Positions 8,734 to 17,230 of a stretch of DNA of 56,481 nt are shown here, piece by piece; position 1 is the stretch's first letter; every line of letters begins with the position of its first letter. The position numbers were made by a program, and so were the translations under genes. This DNA is from Luminiphilus sp. (lineage in GTDB: Bacteria > Pseudomonadota > Gammaproteobacteria > Pseudomonadales > Halieaceae), in contig JAQXAF010000148.1 in NCBI GenBank assembly GCA_029253085.1, positions 1-56,481 of the forward strand. Reading direction: 5' to 3'. The notes under the pieces are model-generated. The model was not told the DNA's origin and did not search any database. It was given only the letters and a program-made list of their open reading frames with translations.

Positions 8734-9906
8734 CTACAACTTTGGAAATTCACCCTCGCCGCCCTCGGCGTAATACTGAATGCAGCGATGAGCAAATTGG
8801 TTGCCGCTTTCGTTCTTGCCAAAAATAACGTCCGCCAAATGGCCTGACTGCAAACCGCGCTGCACCTGCAAGCCCACCTGGTAATCTTCTTCGTCGACAA
8901 CTTGCATAAGCCAATCGGCCATCTGCTCCAAAGCTGCAACCTCCTCTGCATCTTTTGGCTTCGTATGGTGGATAAAGTGCAGCACGGTTGTATTTTCAAG
9001 CGGCCCAGGGCCAGGGATCAACTGAGCGATCTGAGTGATTTCAGGCGCCACAAAAATCGAGACGTTGGGAAAGAATAGGCGGATAAAATCGTAGCCATCG
9101 TTTTCATGCTGCCACAGCTCATCCTTTGGAATATCTTTTAACTTCTCAATCGTTTTAGCCGGGTAACCTACCAGCATATGCGGGCCATAAGCCTCAAATG
9201 CCATAACGTTCGTATAGGTCCTCGGGGCAATTGTCTCAGGATGAGCTGCTTGAAAATGATACCCCTCCAAGTAACCATCCAGTGCCACCTTCCAGTTGGC
9301 ACCATGAATCACACGCTGGCCCACGTAGTACCAACCGTCAAACTGCTTCTCTGCAATATCGTCCATCATCTCACCGAGGAAGCCACGGATATCACATTCG
9401 GAAGCAGGATCGAGCACCGCAAAAATTAGCCCACCCTCCTCATGACACGGAAAAGCGATGAGGTCTCGATCGCCTCGACAATCTTCTCCAAACTTAACCA
9501 TGTCGGCGACGCCTCTCAGGCGGCCATCACCGCCATAAGTCCAAGCATGATAGGGACAGCTGAAGGTCTTTTTATTGCCCGATGGCCTAGATTCGAGAAT
9601 CATGCCCCTGTGGCTGCATACATTCATGAGAACCCTGGCGGAGCCATCGGCTTGCCGGCAAATCAGCAAAGGTGTGCCTAAAATATCGAGCGTTTTGAAG
9701 TCTCCCTTTTCGGGAATTTCATGTGAAAGCCCCACTAGAATTGGCAGACTCTGAAATATGCCATCCATTTCCTGTTGCCAAACATCGGTATCGGTGTATT
9801 GCGTGGCAGGAACCCGCAGCGTATCCGCAGCGTAGTCGGTGGTCCCATTAGCGACGTGATCGCGTAATCGGGCTGCCATCTGATTGTAAAGTGCGTGCCT
9901 GTCCAT
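8734..9906 (-). CDS. Rieske non-heme iron oxygenase, alpha subunit
   Basis: The 390-residue protein has a Rieske domain with Cys97/His99 (NVCSHRGM) and Cys117/His120 (SCPYHAWTY). The catalytic domain has the mononuclear iron ligands His217 and His222 in GYHFQAAHPE and the bridging Asp210 (NWKVALDGYLEGYH). It should hydroxylate a ring or aliphatic carbon using O2 and electrons from a ferredoxin. The ATG at 9906 follows GGGAG by 7 bases. It is divergent from the SDR at 10163, with a palindrome between them. No classical beta subunit is adjacent, although a SnoaL-fold protein (the beta-subunit fold) is encoded at 10981. Confidence 0.92.
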   Translation of the reverse strand: MDRHALYNQMAARLRDHVANGTTDYAADTLRVPATQYTDTDVWQQEMDGIFQSLPILVGLSHEIPEKGDFKTLDILGTPLLICRQADGSARVLMNVCSHRGMILESRPSGNKKTFSCPYHAWTYGGDGRLRGVADMVKFGEDCRGDRDLIAFPCHEEGGLIFAVLDPASECDIRGFLGEMMDDIAEKQFDGWYYVGQRVIHGANWKVALDGYLEGYHFQAAHPETIAPRTYTNVMAFEAYGPHMLVGYPAKTIEKLKDIPKDELWQHENDGYDFIRLFFPNVSIFVAPEITQIAQLIPGPGPLENTTVLHFIHHTKPKDAEEVAALEQMADWLMQVVDEEDYQVGLQVQRGLQSGHLADVIFGKNESGNQFAHRCIQYYAEGGEGEFPKL

Positions 9907-10021
9907 TGCCGACTCCCGACTTATTATCAAAAGAAACTCACCAAACGGCACTTTTGTGTGTCGAGCACACACGCTCACCGCTTATCTAGAACCCGAGGCT
10001 AGAATTGACCCAATAAAAAGT

Positions 10022-10033
10022 CAAGCATGCTTG
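10022..10033. promoter_or_regulatory. Perfect palindrome CAAGCATGCTTG, type-1 operator-like site
   Basis: A 12-base perfect palindrome lies between the divergent Rieske oxygenase (start 9906) and SDR (start 10163). It aligns with the right half of the type-1 sites (CAA-x-C-x-TGYTTGYTT), although the left half-site with 4-base spacing is not conserved. It is probably the same regulatory family. Confidence 0.5.
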
Positions 10034-10162
10034 CTTTTTTCTGGTCGCTTACATACCCTACTGGTCGATCAGCCAATCACACATCGGTTGCGTGACCGCC
10101 AGTACCGTAACATCAATGCGCACGCAGCCAATCTCGCAGCGTGCGCAGCAAAGGACGAACCT

Positions 10163-10948
10163 ATGGGCGACAAACTCGCTGGCAAAGTGGCACTTATCAC
10201 CGGCGGCACCAATGGCATCGGTAAAGCCACCGTAGAGCGCTTCATGGCAGAAGGCGCTGCGGGTGTTGTGTTTACTGGTAACAACATTGAAGCTGGTACT
10301 GCCATTTCTGCAGCAACGGGCGCAGACTTCGTTCAACACGCCGTTCAAGATATTCAGGGCTGGTCAGCGGTAAAAGACTTTATTGGAAATAAGTTTGGTC
10401 GCCTTGATATCGCCTTTGCTAACGCCGGCACCAACACCGGTGACAGCAACATTGAAGATGTGACGCCAGAGGCCTGGCAAAACCTACTCGACATCAATCT
10501 GACAGGGCCCATGATGACGATTAAGGCCGCCGCAGAGCTTATGCGCGCCAACCCTGAAGGTCCGGGAGGGTCGATTGTGCTGAACAGCTCAATCAACGGG
10601 ATTTTAGCCCTTGCAGGCGACGTCACGTATTCAACCACCAAAGGCGCCATGCGTTTACTCGCAAAATCGAGCGCGGTGCATCTTGCCAAAAGCAATACCA
10701 ATATCCGCGTTAACACGATTCATCCCGGGGTCATTGGCACGCCGCTTATTGAGGGAGCCATCAATAGCGCCCCCGACCCATCAGCGGCTCGATCTATGCT
10801 GGAGGGTATCGCACCCATGGGACGACTGGGTCAAATGGAAGAGATCGTCAACCTCCTGATTTATCTGGGATCAGACGAATCACGCTTCATGACAGGGTCT
10901 GAGTTGGTCATCGACGGAGGATCAACCGCGGGTTTGCCCGGGGTCTAG
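10163..10948 (+). CDS. SDR-family oxidoreductase
   Basis: The 261-residue short-chain dehydrogenase has TGGTNGIG, NAGTNTG in place of the usual NNAG, serines in NSSINGI, the active site YSTTK, and MTGSELVIDGG near the end. I chose the ATG at 10163 because AAGGA lies about 7 bases upstream and the glycine motif is then near residue 13; an open frame extends upstream but would run through the operator region. Substrate unknown. Confidence 0.87.
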   Translation: MGDKLAGKVALITGGTNGIGKATVERFMAEGAAGVVFTGNNIEAGTAISAATGADFVQHAVQDIQGWSAVKDFIGNKFGRLDIAFANAGTNTGDSNIEDVTPEAWQNLLDINLTGPMMTIKAAAELMRANPEGPGGSIVLNSSINGILALAGDVTYSTTKGAMRLLAKSSAVHLAKSNTNIRVNTIHPGVIGTPLIEGAINSAPDPSAARSMLEGIAPMGRLGQMEEIVNLLIYLGSDESRFMTGSELVIDGGSTAGLPGV

Positions 10949-10980
10949 ATCCGCAAGCAGCACCTCACCGATTGCTCCTA

Positions 10981-11382
10981 CTACTCGCCGTGGAGCACGC
11001 GAAAACGTCTTAAGGCGAATTTCCACTCACCCTGCTCACGGACGCACTCATCCTCGTACTCGCCTCTGGGCTCAATTTGGGTGCCATCCTGCATGACAGC
11101 AACCTCACTGGTGTAGCTGCGCATGACTGCATGGTCTCCATCAACGGAGATATAACCCGGTTGTGCCATCATGTTGACAAAGGGAAAGAGTTGCATCGCT
11201 TCTAACCATGCCGAAACAATGTTCTCCCGCCCGGTGATGCCGGACATCTCTAGATGAGGCAACTCCCAGACCGCGTTATCCGCCCAGGTACTACCCCAGA
11301 TGGTAGCATCGCGTTGGTTTACACCATCGCAGTAGCGCTCTAGCAAGGCGCGAATCTCTAGATGATCCTGAAAATCTTTCAT
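10981..11382 (-). CDS. SnoaL-like / NTF2-fold protein
   Basis: The 133-residue protein starts MKDFQDHLEIRALLERYCDG and has WADNAVWELPHLEMSGITG in the core and WKFALRRFRVLHGE at the end, typical of SnoaL-like domains. GGAG lies 5 bases before the ATG at 11382. It follows the SDR at 11462-12226 on the same strand, so it is the last gene of a short SDR-SDR-SnoaL run. The fold is that of cyclases, isomerases and dioxygenase small subunits. Exact function unknown. Confidence 0.8.
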   Translation of the reverse strand: MKDFQDHLEIRALLERYCDGVNQRDATIWGSTWADNAVWELPHLEMSGITGRENIVSAWLEAMQLFPFVNMMAQPGYISVDGDHAVMRSYTSEVAVMQDGTQIEPRGEYEDECVREQGEWKFALRRFRVLHGE

Positions 11383-11461
11383 AGGTTCTCCAAATAATTC
11401 CGGCGAAGTCACCCGCCCACGCCGCCACAAACAGTTACATTGGCCGTCGGCACTCCAACCT

Positions 11462-12226
11462 TTATTGGTTGATCAAGCCACCATCAACAACCAATTGTGT
11501 TCCCGTAATATAGGCCGACAGATCGCTCGCCAAAAACAGTGCCGCGTCGCCGATTGTCTTGGGGGCCCCCATGTAACCCATTGGGATCACCGATACCAGC
11601 AAATCGTATTCGTCGGTATTTTCTGATGATGCCTGCACGTTCATATTAGTCGCGATCATACCGGGGTGGATGGTGTTACAGCGTATACCCTCGGCCGCAG
11701 TTTCCGCCGCGACTGCCTTGGTAAAACCGAGAACCCCGCCTTTACTAGCCGCGTACGCACTGACTCCAATCACACCCACGAGTGCCGCCACTGACGACAT
11801 GTTAATAATAGATCCCTTCGTGCCAGTTTCTCTCATCATTGCGACGGCGGATTGCGTACCTAAAAACAAGCTCGTCATATTCACCACCATCTGGCGGTTA
11901 TAATCTTCGAGGGTGATGTCCTCCAGCTTTTTAAGGACTGCAATCCCCGCGTTATTTACGAGAGTATCAATGCGCCCATGATCGTCCCTAATACGGCCCA
12001 TCGTAGCCTGCCATCCCTCGGGGTCGGTGACATCTTGACGCCAGGCCGTTGCTGAACCTCCCGCCGCGTTAATACTTTCAGCCGTAGCATTGGCACCATC
12101 GAGGTCGACATCAGTCGCAATAACAGTCGCACCTTCTGCACCGAAACAGTGTGCGATCGCATGCCCCAACCCTGGATTTGAAGCTGCACCTGTTACCAGA
12201 CAAACTTTGCCGCTTAGTAACCCCAT
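11462..12226 (-). CDS. SDR-family oxidoreductase
   Basis: The 254-residue protein has the variant glycine motif TGAASNPGLG, NNAG, MSSVAAL, the active site YAASK, and YITGTQLVVDGG. It is a classical NAD(P)-dependent alcohol dehydrogenase or ketoreductase. GGGAG lies 9 bases before the ATG. It follows the SDR at 12271-13086 by 44 bases and is probably co-transcribed with it. Confidence 0.87.
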   Translation of the reverse strand: MGLLSGKVCLVTGAASNPGLGHAIAHCFGAEGATVIATDVDLDGANATAESINAAGGSATAWRQDVTDPEGWQATMGRIRDDHGRIDTLVNNAGIAVLKKLEDITLEDYNRQMVVNMTSLFLGTQSAVAMMRETGTKGSIINMSSVAALVGVIGVSAYAASKGGVLGFTKAVAAETAAEGIRCNTIHPGMIATNMNVQASSENTDEYDLLVSVIPMGYMGAPKTIGDAALFLASDLSAYITGTQLVVDGGLINQ

Positions 12227-12270
12227 GATGAACTCTCCCTTTATATAAAATTATCAGTTGCTGGAACAAT

Positions 12271-13086
12271 TTATTCTGGCGCAGGTATTTCGCCCGCCGC
12301 GATCATCGCTGCCTCTAATTCGTGGGCACGAGGGTTTCGACGCAAGCACAAGCCACCATTAACCTGTAGGTTTTCGCCCGTCATGAAGCAGTCTTCGCTC
12401 GCCAAGAAAAGCGCGGCAGCGGCAATATCATCTGAAGTGCCGTAGCGTTCCAAGGGGTAACACTGCGCGAAGGCCTGCGCCAATGCTGGGCTTTGCAATG
12501 CGTCAGCAGTCATGGGCGTATCGGTCAGTCCGGGAGAAATGGTGTTGGCCCGAATACCTTTCGCGCCAAACTCATTGGCGACGGTACGAATAACATGATC
12601 GATACCCGCCTTCGTGCCCATATAGGCCGCATGATTGTCCAACATGATCTTTGCCGTAGCAGAAGATATTTGAATAATACAGCCTTGCGTCTGAGCCGAC
12701 ATGACCTCAACTAAACGTTGCAGCCAGATGAACGGCCCCTTAAATTGAAGGTCAATCATGCGGTCGAGTTCATCTTCGGTAGTTTCACAAAACCCATTCA
12801 GCAGCCCCCAGCCTGTGGCGTTAATCGCCACATCAATAGCCCCATGCCGCTTCTGAATCTCGTTCACCATATGACCGATAGAAGCACGATCACAGAAATC
12901 ACAAGCAACCCAATCACCGTCGATCGATGACGCAAGATCAGCCAAGACATCGGTTCGACGACCAGACACGACGACCTTAGCGCCCGCCTCTGCAAAACGG
13001 CGCGCCATAATCTGCCCCATGTTGCCGGGAGATCCTGCCCCCACAATAGAAACGACTTTGCCTGCGCCAGAGAAACTTCCAAACAT
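12271..13086 (-). CDS. SDR-family oxidoreductase with atypical cofactor motifs
   Basis: The 271-residue protein is an SDR with an unusual N-terminus: SIVGAGSPGNMG replaces the canonical TGxxxGxG, and NATGW replaces NNAG. The catalytic serine (ISSATAK) and YMGTK are kept, as is MTGENLQVNGG. It may use its cofactor differently or have diverged in function. GGAG lies 5 bases before the ATG at 13086, which I prefer over the ATG at 13101. It lies downstream of TetR regulator 1 on the same strand with a gap of about 90 bases. Confidence 0.83.
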   Translation of the reverse strand: MFGSFSGAGKVVSIVGAGSPGNMGQIMARRFAEAGAKVVVSGRRTDVLADLASSIDGDWVACDFCDRASIGHMVNEIQKRHGAIDVAINATGWGLLNGFCETTEDELDRMIDLQFKGPFIWLQRLVEVMSAQTQGCIIQISSATAKIMLDNHAAYMGTKAGIDHVIRTVANEFGAKGIRANTISPGLTDTPMTADALQSPALAQAFAQCYPLERYGTSDDIAAAALFLASEDCFMTGENLQVNGGLCLRRNPRAHELEAAMIAAGEIPAPE

Positions 13087-13176
13087 ACGCACTCCGCTCA
13101 ATGACTTTGGTAAATCAAAAAATTCAAAACACTGTGTCTGCTAGCAAAACAAAGCCGTTGGCGAGACAGCGCCCCA

Positions 13177-13884
13177 TCACGTCTCCAGCTTGTAAATCGA
13201 TACCAACTGATCGGTGACCAAATCGATGATGCTTTCAGCCCGCTTCTTTCTCTTGCTGCACCGATAAGTTGTCGCCATACCATGCATAGCAAAATGCACC
13301 AAATCATGGGCTGCCTGCAATGACTTAACGCCGCGCCACTGAGGAAAAACCGTCTTAGCCGTCAGCAAGAATTGCTTCTCAAAGTCCTTTTCGAATTCTT
13401 CGATAACCTCACCCAGTTCGTCATCAGTGCGAGCCGCAGATACCAGCTCCTGGTAAGCAACAAACGAGGGTAAGTTGTGGTATTCCCACGCGGCTTCAAC
13501 CGAACGCCGAACGTCGGCCCTAGTGATTTTTTTAGCGATATTTTTCTCGCCCATGAGTTGACGGTACTCATCCAGCCGCCGCTCATGCAAGAAGGCAATC
13601 ACCACCTTGATTACCTCCGCTCTGGCGGAGAAGTGATGCATCATTGCACCTCTGGAAACACCCGCCTCTGAGGCAATCATCGCGGTTGTCGTTTTGTTAT
13701 AGCCCTCTTGGACTAAACAGCGGACGGCCGCCTCAAGGATGGCTCTCCGGGTCATCGCGCTTTTCTCTGCTTGCCAGCCATCGCCCGTTCGGGTTCCATT
13801 TGAGGCTGCTGGTATCTTTTTCTTCAGCGACGCCTTGGTTCGCTTTATCGCGCTCGAGCCAAGAGAATTTGTTGTTTTACTCAT
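13177..13884 (-). CDS. TetR-family transcriptional regulator 1
   Basis: The 235-residue protein has a basic N-terminal extension of about 40 residues (KRTKASLKKK) before a TetR DNA-binding domain: ILEAAVRCLVQEGYNKTT, then IASEAGVSRGAMMHHF. The C-terminal half is helical and divergent, as expected for a ligand-binding domain. The type-1 inverted repeat 92 bases upstream (13976-13991) suggests autoregulation, and similar sites occur in four other divergent promoters nearby, so this is the candidate regulator of the 5-23 kb genes. The ribosome binding site is weak. The ligand may be a pathway CoA thioester (inference). Confidence 0.9.
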   Translation of the reverse strand: MSKTTNSLGSSAIKRTKASLKKKIPAASNGTRTGDGWQAEKSAMTRRAILEAAVRCLVQEGYNKTTTAMIASEAGVSRGAMMHHFSARAEVIKVVIAFLHERRLDEYRQLMGEKNIAKKITRADVRRSVEAAWEYHNLPSFVAYQELVSAARTDDELGEVIEEFEKDFEKQFLLTAKTVFPQWRGVKSLQAAHDLVHFAMHGMATTYRCSKRKKRAESIIDLVTDQLVSIYKLET

Positions 13885-14227
13885 AATAATTTCGCAAGTC
13901 TAGCCACTGTTGTTGGCGATCCAGATTGAGAATCCTATAAAGTGCGGTGAAACGCAATGGATGGAGAGATAATATCAAACAAACCTGCTTGCTTTTTTTT
14001 ATAAGCGTTCCTAGTATCACCCTGAAGCAACAAAAATGTCATGGTAAAGCGGCAGCCTGTGAACGTTCTCCGAACTGACTGGCTGCCCAACTCAGAAACC
14101 GAACGGGGCGCGTGCAGGGCTCGGATAACACGCTAAACGCCATTTAGAAATAATCTGTGACCTTGACCACTAGCTATAAGAAAGAATACGCGAGTAAGCG
14201 TGGTCGCAAGCACATAAGGGTAAGAAG
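13885..14227. other. 343-base divergent intergenic region (TetR 1 / DUF35 operon)
   Basis: No gene is supported. The region carries the inverted repeat at 13976-13991, followed by an 8-base T run. It should hold promoters for the regulator and for the plus-strand operon starting at 14228. Confidence 0.5.
13976..13991. promoter_or_regulatory. Inverted repeat CAAACA-N4-TGCTTG, type-1 operator-like site
   Basis: The site lies 92 bases upstream of TetR 1 and 236 bases upstream of the divergent DUF35 gene. Half-sites and spacing match the site at 7612-7627. Placement in the regulator's own promoter region supports it as the cognate operator. Confidence 0.62.
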
Positions 14228-14659
14228 ATGCAGACTCAACAACCGCTTCATCCCGGCTTGTTTAGCTGGCCAGGCTCATCGCCACAGCTACTGGGAAGCC
14301 GCTGCAAAGACTGTGGTGAACATGCTTTTCCCAGCCAGCACAGCTGCCGTGCCTGCGGCAGTGAACGTACTGAGGTTGTGGAACTGGGCAATGCCGGCAC
14401 GCTCTGGACATGGACAATACAAAGCTTTATGCCCAAAGCCCCCTATTTAACCGATGAGACCCCCGAGAATTTCCGCCCTTATGGCGTGGGTTATGTGGAG
14501 CTCGCTTGCGGCATCAAGGTTGAGAGTCGATTGCATGAAAATTCAGCCAATGCCTTGCGGATTGGCCTACCCATGAAGCTTGAGATCGTTCCTGTACGCC
14601 TCGATAACGACGGCAACCAATTAGTGACCTTTCAATTTCGAAGTGCGGAGGCGTTATGA
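14228..14659 (+). CDS. DUF35 zinc-ribbon/OB-fold acyl-CoA-associated protein
   Basis: The 143-residue protein has an N-terminal rubredoxin-like zinc ribbon with Cys26, Cys29, Cys40 and Cys43 (RCKDCG and SCRACG), followed by an OB fold containing WTIQSF and YGVGYVEL. Such proteins pair with thiolase-fold partners; in actinobacterial steroid side-chain degradation the DUF35 domain of ChsH2 binds the retro-aldolase Ltp2. The stop overlaps the start of the thiolase-like gene by 4 bases, which supports a complex. It is the first gene of the plus-strand operon running to the DUF3604 gene. Confidence 0.87.
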   Translation: MQTQQPLHPGLFSWPGSSPQLLGSRCKDCGEHAFPSQHSCRACGSERTEVVELGNAGTLWTWTIQSFMPKAPYLTDETPENFRPYGVGYVELACGIKVESRLHENSANALRIGLPMKLEIVPVRLDNDGNQLVTFQFRSAEAL

Positions 14660-15801
14660 CAGACGTAGCCATTGTTGGATTAGGACTGCATCCGTTTGGT
14701 CGTAGCCCCAGCCTTTCGGGTTTAGAACAGGGCGCGATTGCCGCCAGAGCGGCGATTGCCGATGCAGGCACTGAGTTCAAAGCGATGGAATTTGCATTTG
14801 GTGGGAGCCAAGATGGTGGCAACGCTGACTCGCTGGTGAACCTGCTGGGTTTAACGGGCCTGCAATTTACCAACATTTGGAATGGCTGCGCGACCGGTGG
14901 CAGCTCGCTAAATGCCGCTTACTCAGCGATCAAGTCTGGTCAGTACGATATGGGGCTTGTTGTCGGCTTTGATAAGCATGCTCGCGGCGCGTTCAATCCC
15001 CAACCAAAAGACTGGGGGCTTGACGACTGGTATGGGGAAACGGGGCTAATGCTGACTACGCAATACTTCGCTATGAAAATCCAGCGCTATATGCATGACT
15101 ATGATATCTCCCGCGAAACCTTAGTCCGGGTTGCAGAAAAAGCTTTTCGTAACGGATCAATCACACCGACCGCTTGGCGACAGACCGCGTTGTCTACCGA
15201 AGAGATCGAGCAAGCCCCAATGGTAAGCGAACCCCTCAATAAATATATGTTTTGCTCACCGGCCGAAGGTGGATGCGCTCTTGTGCTTTGTCGCGCTGAT
15301 ATCGCCCAAAAATTTACGAAAAATCCGGTGCTTCTAAGAAGCGCGGTGGTTCGATCACGCCACTACGGAAGTTTTGAGGTATTTAGCCCCTCACAAGCAC
15401 CCGCGGTTGCTCCCTCACCCACTGTTACCGCATCACACGCAGCCTTTGAATTTGCAGGTATCGGGCCTAAAGATGTCGACGTCGCGCAACTTCAAGATAC
15501 CGAGGTCGGCGCCGAAATCATGCATCTCGCAGAAAATGGATTCTGTGAACACGGTGAACAAGAACGGTGGATAAATGAAGGTGCCACAGAGATCAATGGG
15601 ATACTCCCAGTCAATACCGACGGCGGTTGTTTAGCTAATGGGGAGCCCGTAGGTGCTTCGGGTTTAAGGCAGGTCTATGAAATTTGTCACCAGCTGCGTG
15701 GCACTGCAGGCAAACGCCAGGTTCCCAATGCGCCCAAAGTGGGTTACACCCATGTCTACGGTGCGCCCGGTATCAGTGGGGTCAATATTCTGACAACCTG
15801 A
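14656..15801 (+). CDS. Thiolase-fold protein, likely lipid-transfer type retro-aldolase
   Basis: The 381-residue protein has the SCPx/Ltp thiolase fold: NGCATGGSS with Cys78, and NTDGGCLANGEPVGASG near residue 330. Catalytic positions deviate from true thiolases. The usual GHPxGASG has Glu330 instead of His, and the C-terminal motif GAPGISG has no cysteine. Tyr364 and Tyr368 (GYTHVYGAPG) sit where Ltp2-type aldolases carry functional tyrosines, although I cannot align them exactly. Together with the overlapping DUF35 gene this suggests C-C cleavage of a beta-hydroxyacyl-CoA by retro-aldol reaction rather than thiolysis. The family is clear; the reaction is inferred. Confidence 0.82.
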   Translation: MTDVAIVGLGLHPFGRSPSLSGLEQGAIAARAAIADAGTEFKAMEFAFGGSQDGGNADSLVNLLGLTGLQFTNIWNGCATGGSSLNAAYSAIKSGQYDMGLVVGFDKHARGAFNPQPKDWGLDDWYGETGLMLTTQYFAMKIQRYMHDYDISRETLVRVAEKAFRNGSITPTAWRQTALSTEEIEQAPMVSEPLNKYMFCSPAEGGCALVLCRADIAQKFTKNPVLLRSAVVRSRHYGSFEVFSPSQAPAVAPSPTVTASHAAFEFAGIGPKDVDVAQLQDTEVGAEIMHLAENGFCEHGEQERWINEGATEINGILPVNTDGGCLANGEPVGASGLRQVYEICHQLRGTAGKRQVPNAPKVGYTHVYGAPGISGVNILTT

Positions 15802-15837
15802 GGGCTGTCATACAAACGGATCGATCAGGAGAGGTCT

Positions 15838-17220
15838 ATGAACAAAGCAGAAGATAAGAAACAGGGCGATGGCGGCCGCTTTCAAGGCACGACATTTCAG
15901 GATCTTCTAGACCAGGAAACTGTTGAAGTTCCAGAATTCTTGCGATTGCAAAGCAATCCACCTCTGGGCGATGAGGATTTATCTGTAGATCGCTATATCA
16001 GCCGAGACTTTTTTGAACTTGAAAAAAATCGCATGTGGTCCAAAGTCTGGCAAATGGCTTGCCGAGAAGAGGACATCGCCGAGCCGGGGGACCATCATGT
16101 CTACAATATCATCGACAATAGCGTCATTATCACCCGAACACCCTCTCTCTCAATTCGAGGATACATAAACAGCTGTCTGCATCGCGGACGCTGCCTGCGC
16201 GATGAGTCGGGGTCTGTGACTGAGTTCCGCTGCCCCTTCCACGGCGCCACTTGGAACCTTGATGGGGAGTTTCAAGGCATCCCCTGCCAGTGGGATTTTG
16301 ATCACCTTGCTGACCGCGATATGGCCCTTCCCGAAGTGAAAACTGCCACGTGGGGCGGCTTTGTATTTATCAACTTTGATCCTGACTGCGCGCCCCTCGA
16401 GAGCTACATGGAGGTGATGCCTGAACATTTCTCTCGCTACCCCCTCGAGAAGTACTTTAAAGGTGTGCACGTTCAGCGCGTCATGAAGTGTAATTGGAAG
16501 GTCGGTGCGGAAGCTTTTATGGAGTCCTGGCATACCCTCGAAACGCACAAACAAATCCTTACATTTACCGGTGACGAAAACTCCCAATACGACACCTTTG
16601 GCGATAATGTCAGCCGCTCCGTAACCCCAATGGCCGTTCATAGCCCTCACTTAGATAACATTTCTGATGAAGCCATTATCAGAGATATTCTCAAGCTGTC
16701 AGGGCGCATGGCATTGGATAGTGATGAAGGTGTAGAAATGCCTGAGGGAATCTCTGCCCGCCGCTATGTCGCCGACATGAATCGAGAAATGTTTGAGGAA
16801 GCCTCAGGTCAAGATCTCTCAGACGCCACCATGGCGGAGCTGGAAGATGCGATTCTATATAGCCTGTTTCCTAATTTCCAAGTTTGGGTAGGTTACAACG
16901 GCAATATTGTTTATCGGTTTCTCCCCAATGGAGATGATCCCCACAGCTGTATTTTTGATGTCATGATTCTGTTGCGCTACCCGGAGGGTGGCGAACGGCC
17001 AGACCCCGCGGATTGCATTGTAATTCCTGAAACTGAGTCTTTTTCATCGGTTCCTGAATTGGGCGCGTTAGGCCCTGTTTTCGATCAGGATGATGCCAAC
17101 TTACCTGCGGTACAACGGGGTATGAAGGCCTCAAAAAAGGGCGCCGTTAGCTTGGCGAGCTATCAAGAAAGTCGCATACGACATTTACACGCCACTCTCG
17201 ATAACTATCTTAACTCCTGA
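15838..17220 (+). CDS. Rieske non-heme iron oxygenase, alpha subunit
   Basis: The 460-residue protein has Rieske ligands Cys113/His115 (SCLHRGR) and Cys132/His135 (RCPFHGATW), and iron ligands His232 and His237 in MESWHTLETHK. The bridging acidic residue between Rieske and iron centres is Glu225 (NWKVGAEAFMESWH) instead of the more common Asp. GGAGAGG lies just upstream of the ATG. It follows the thiolase-like gene by 36 bases and precedes the ThuA-like gene by 10, so it is firmly part of this operon. Substrate unknown. Confidence 0.9.
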   Translation: MNKAEDKKQGDGGRFQGTTFQDLLDQETVEVPEFLRLQSNPPLGDEDLSVDRYISRDFFELEKNRMWSKVWQMACREEDIAEPGDHHVYNIIDNSVIITRTPSLSIRGYINSCLHRGRCLRDESGSVTEFRCPFHGATWNLDGEFQGIPCQWDFDHLADRDMALPEVKTATWGGFVFINFDPDCAPLESYMEVMPEHFSRYPLEKYFKGVHVQRVMKCNWKVGAEAFMESWHTLETHKQILTFTGDENSQYDTFGDNVSRSVTPMAVHSPHLDNISDEAIIRDILKLSGRMALDSDEGVEMPEGISARRYVADMNREMFEEASGQDLSDATMAELEDAILYSLFPNFQVWVGYNGNIVYRFLPNGDDPHSCIFDVMILLRYPEGGERPDPADCIVIPETESFSSVPELGALGPVFDQDDANLPAVQRGMKASKKGAVSLASYQESRIRHLHATLDNYLNS

Positions 17221-17230
17221 GGAGGTCTTC

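Noticed and set aside
16150-16650. 166-codon minus-strand frame inside a Rieske oxygenase
   Set aside because: It is antisense to a clear enzyme gene with intact motifs, so it is a shadow frame.
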